Positions 62,476 to 64,000 of a stretch of DNA of 64,000 nt are shown piece after piece; position 1 is the first letter of the stretch, and every line of letters begins with the position of its first letter. This DNA is from CAWCDJ01 sp963794265. GTDB taxonomy: Bacteria > Acidobacteriota > Terriglobia > Bryobacterales > Bryobacteraceae. The translations under genes were made by a program, and so were the position numbers. Below the pieces are notes generated by a model, which saw only the letters and a program-made list of their open reading frames with translations, did not search any database and was not told where the DNA came from. The stretch is taken from assembly GCA_963794265.1 (NCBI GenBank), contig CAWCDJ010000004.1, positions 1,674,001 to 1,738,000 of the forward strand, given 5' to 3'.

Positions 62476-64000
62476 CGCCCGAAGAACAGCAGAGGCTGGA
62501 GGCGCTCGAGCGACGCCTGTCAGACACGGAAAAGCGCCTGGCGATGCTGGAGGCCGGGTCGTTCCGCCACCGCGTAGCCCGCGGCGTGAAGAGCCGCCGC
62601 GCGCCGACGATGCCCCACTTCGAAACCACCTTCGGCATGCACTGGCTGGGCCGCATCGCGGTGATCACGGTGGTGCTGGCGCTGGCCTTCTTCTTCGAAT
62701 ACGCATTCCAGAACCACTGGTTCAGCGCAGGGGGGCGCGTGCTGCTCGGGCTGGCGTGCGGCAGCGCGGCGCTGCTGGGAGGCGAGCGATTCCGGCGGGG
62801 AGGGCAGCGGGCCTACGGCCAGACGCTGGCCGCGGCGGGAGTTGCGTTCTTCTATCTATCGGTTTGGGCGGCTTCGAGTTTGTATCACCTGGTTCCGGCC
62901 GGCGTGGGGTTTGGATTGATGGCGGTGGTGACCGCGGGGGCAGGGGCGCTGGCATTGCGGTACGACTCCGCGGCCGCGGCGGCCCTGGGGCTGGGCGGCG
63001 GTTTCGCCACGCCGCTGCTGCTGGGCCACGCCTACGCGCCATGGTTCGTGCTGGGCTACGCGCTGGTGCTCGACGGCGGAGCGGCTTTCGCGGCGCGCGC
63101 GCGGCGCTGGCGATGGCTGGAAGCATTCGCCCTGGCCGGCACCCTGGTACTTTACGTAAGCCAATTACCGGCTGCACCGGGAGAGCGGCTGGCGTTCAGC
63201 CTGTTCGTCGCGGGTTACTTCGGCCTGTTCGGGGCCGCAACGCTGCAGCCGGTATTCCTGATCGCGGAGGTGCTGGCGCCGGTGGGGCTGGCGGCCGTCT
63301 GGAGCCCCGAACCCGCGGGCCTTTGGGTTTCGATTGCGCTGGCGGCCGCCGGCCTGGCGGTGGCGGACCGGCGCGGGTGGTCTTTCGCCGCGCCCGCCGC
63401 GTTCGCGGGGTTCTGGCTGGCGTACGCGTTCCCGGCTGGCGGCCAGTTGACAGCGCTGCTGACGGCGGCTTTCCTGCTGTTTCTGGCGTGGCCGGTGTGG
63501 CGCGTTTACGGGCGCCGCGCAACCCTGCGGCCGCAGGATCTGCTGCTGGCAACGCTCAACGCAGGGCTCTATTTCGGCGCGATGTATGCGCAGCTAGAGA
63601 GCTCGCAGCCCGGCGCGATCGGGCTGCTGGCGATAGCGGTGGCGCTGGCGGAACTGGGGCTGGCGCGGCTGGTCTGGCGGCGAGATCATCAGGGCGCGGT
63701 GCTGGCGGCGGGGATCGGGTGGGTGTTCCTGGTGCTGGCCGTCCCGTTTCAATTCGCCGGGTATCGCGTCACGATCGTGTGGGCTGCCGAGAGCGCGGCG
63801 CTGGCCTGGGTGGGGGTGCGGTTCCGCGAGAATCGCGCGGTCACCGCGGCTCTGGCCCTTTTCTGCCTGGTGATTCTGCGGCTGGCGACGATCGACAGCC
63901 GGATGAGAGTCGTTTCACCGATCGGGAACGCGCGCTTCCTCACGTTCGCAGTGGTAGCGGCGGGTCTGTTCGCCAGCGTCTGGTGGATTCGGACGGGTTG
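62472..64000 (+). CDS. DUF2339 multi-span membrane protein, C-terminus cut by window end
   Basis: The frame starts at GTG 62472, overlapping the TgpA stop, and remains open to the last base (about 509 codons). The N-terminus is a coiled coil (TPEEQQRLEALERRLSDTEK), then a linker (MPHFETTFGMHWLGRIAVIT) typical of DUF2339, followed by many short hydrophobic helices without large loops. The family has roughly 20 or more helices and 800-1000 residues, so a third to a half is missing. Function unknown; the fold recalls envelope or polysaccharide proteins. Translation coupling to TgpA suggests a shared role. Confidence 0.82.
   Translation, partial: MTPEEQQRLEALERRLSDTEKRLAMLEAGSFRHRVARGVKSRRAPTMPHFETTFGMHWLGRIAVITVVLALAFFFEYAFQNHWFSAGGRVLLGLACGSAALLGGERFRRGGQRAYGQTLAAAGVAFFYLSVWAASSLYHLVPAGVGFGLMAVVTAGAGALALRYDSAAAAALGLGGGFATPLLLGHAYAPWFVLGYALVLDGGAAFAARARRWRWLEAFALAGTLVLYVSQLPAAPGERLAFSLFVAGYFGLFGAATLQPVFLIAEVLAPVGLAAVWSPEPAGLWVSIALAAAGLAVADRRGWSFAAPAAFAGFWLAYAFPAGGQLTALLTAAFLLFLAWPVWRVYGRRATLRPQDLLLATLNAGLYFGAMYAQLESSQPGAIGLLAIAVALAELGLARLVWRRDHQGAVLAAGIGWVFLVLAVPFQFAGYRVTIVWAAESAALAWVGVRFRENRAVTAALALFCLVILRLATIDSRMRVVSPIGNARFLTFAVVAAGLFASVWWIRTG

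Overview
The window is high-GC chromosomal DNA, about 93% coding, and looks like an acidobacterium of the Solibacter/Bryobacter type. The reasons are an Oar-like TonB receptor with an N-terminal carboxypeptidase-regulatory domain, a DUF1080 protein, two CE15-type esterases, the remnant of a MacB/ADOP-type ABC permease, a PEP-CTERM protein, frequent GTG/TTG starts, and two families of short palindromic repeats at gene ends. This is inferred from gene content; no rRNA or tRNA gene was found to confirm it.

Layout. 0-6 kb: end of a Dabb-like protein, catalase-like peroxidase, Fpg/Nei glycosylase, a CE15 esterase coupled to an SGNH hydrolase with an extra C-terminal domain, and a VOC protein. 6-12.4 kb (minus strand): MoxR ATPase, DUF58, BatA-like and VWA proteins, an envelope-stress type operon. 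12.4-17.3 kb (minus): small membrane protein, TrpB2, and lutABC for lactate oxidation. 17.4-30.3 kb (plus): two tripartite RND efflux cassettes (adaptor, permease, outer-membrane factor), separated by decayed gene fragments and an RraA-like gene. 30.3-32.3 kb (minus): a NarL-type response regulator and its histidine kinase, convergent with the second cassette.

32.4-35.1 kb: homoserine dehydrogenase, DUF1080 protein, and a membrane protein coupled to a winged-helix regulator. 35.1-40.1 kb (minus): the mutagenic-repair operon imuA-imuB-dnaE2, in which both imuB and dnaE2 carry an in-frame palindromic repeat and dnaE2 has an apparent frameshift at its start. 40.3-43.4 kb: TonB-dependent receptor. 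43.5-46.6 kb (minus): MutL and a purple-acid-phosphatase-like protein. 46.7-49.2 kb: PAS-PAS-Cys protein and PEP-CTERM protein. 49.2-52.0 kb (minus): epimerase, DapA-like and NagB-like sugar genes. 52.2-52.5 kb: remnant of an ABC permease.

52.6-56.7 kb (minus): SpoIVB/S55-type peptidase and a secreted beta-propeller. 56.8-58.2 kb: a lone histidine-kinase dimerisation domain coupled to tsaD. 58.2-60.3 kb: ThuA-like protein and a second CE15 esterase. 60.4-64 kb: TgpA-type transglutaminase coupled to a DUF2339 membrane protein that runs off the end.

The most unusual features are the repeats inside the mutasome genes, the broken dnaE2 start, the paralogous debris between the RND cassettes, and the loss in both RND permeases of residues that normally form the proton relay. 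No CRISPR array, phage, insertion sequence or biosynthetic cluster was seen.
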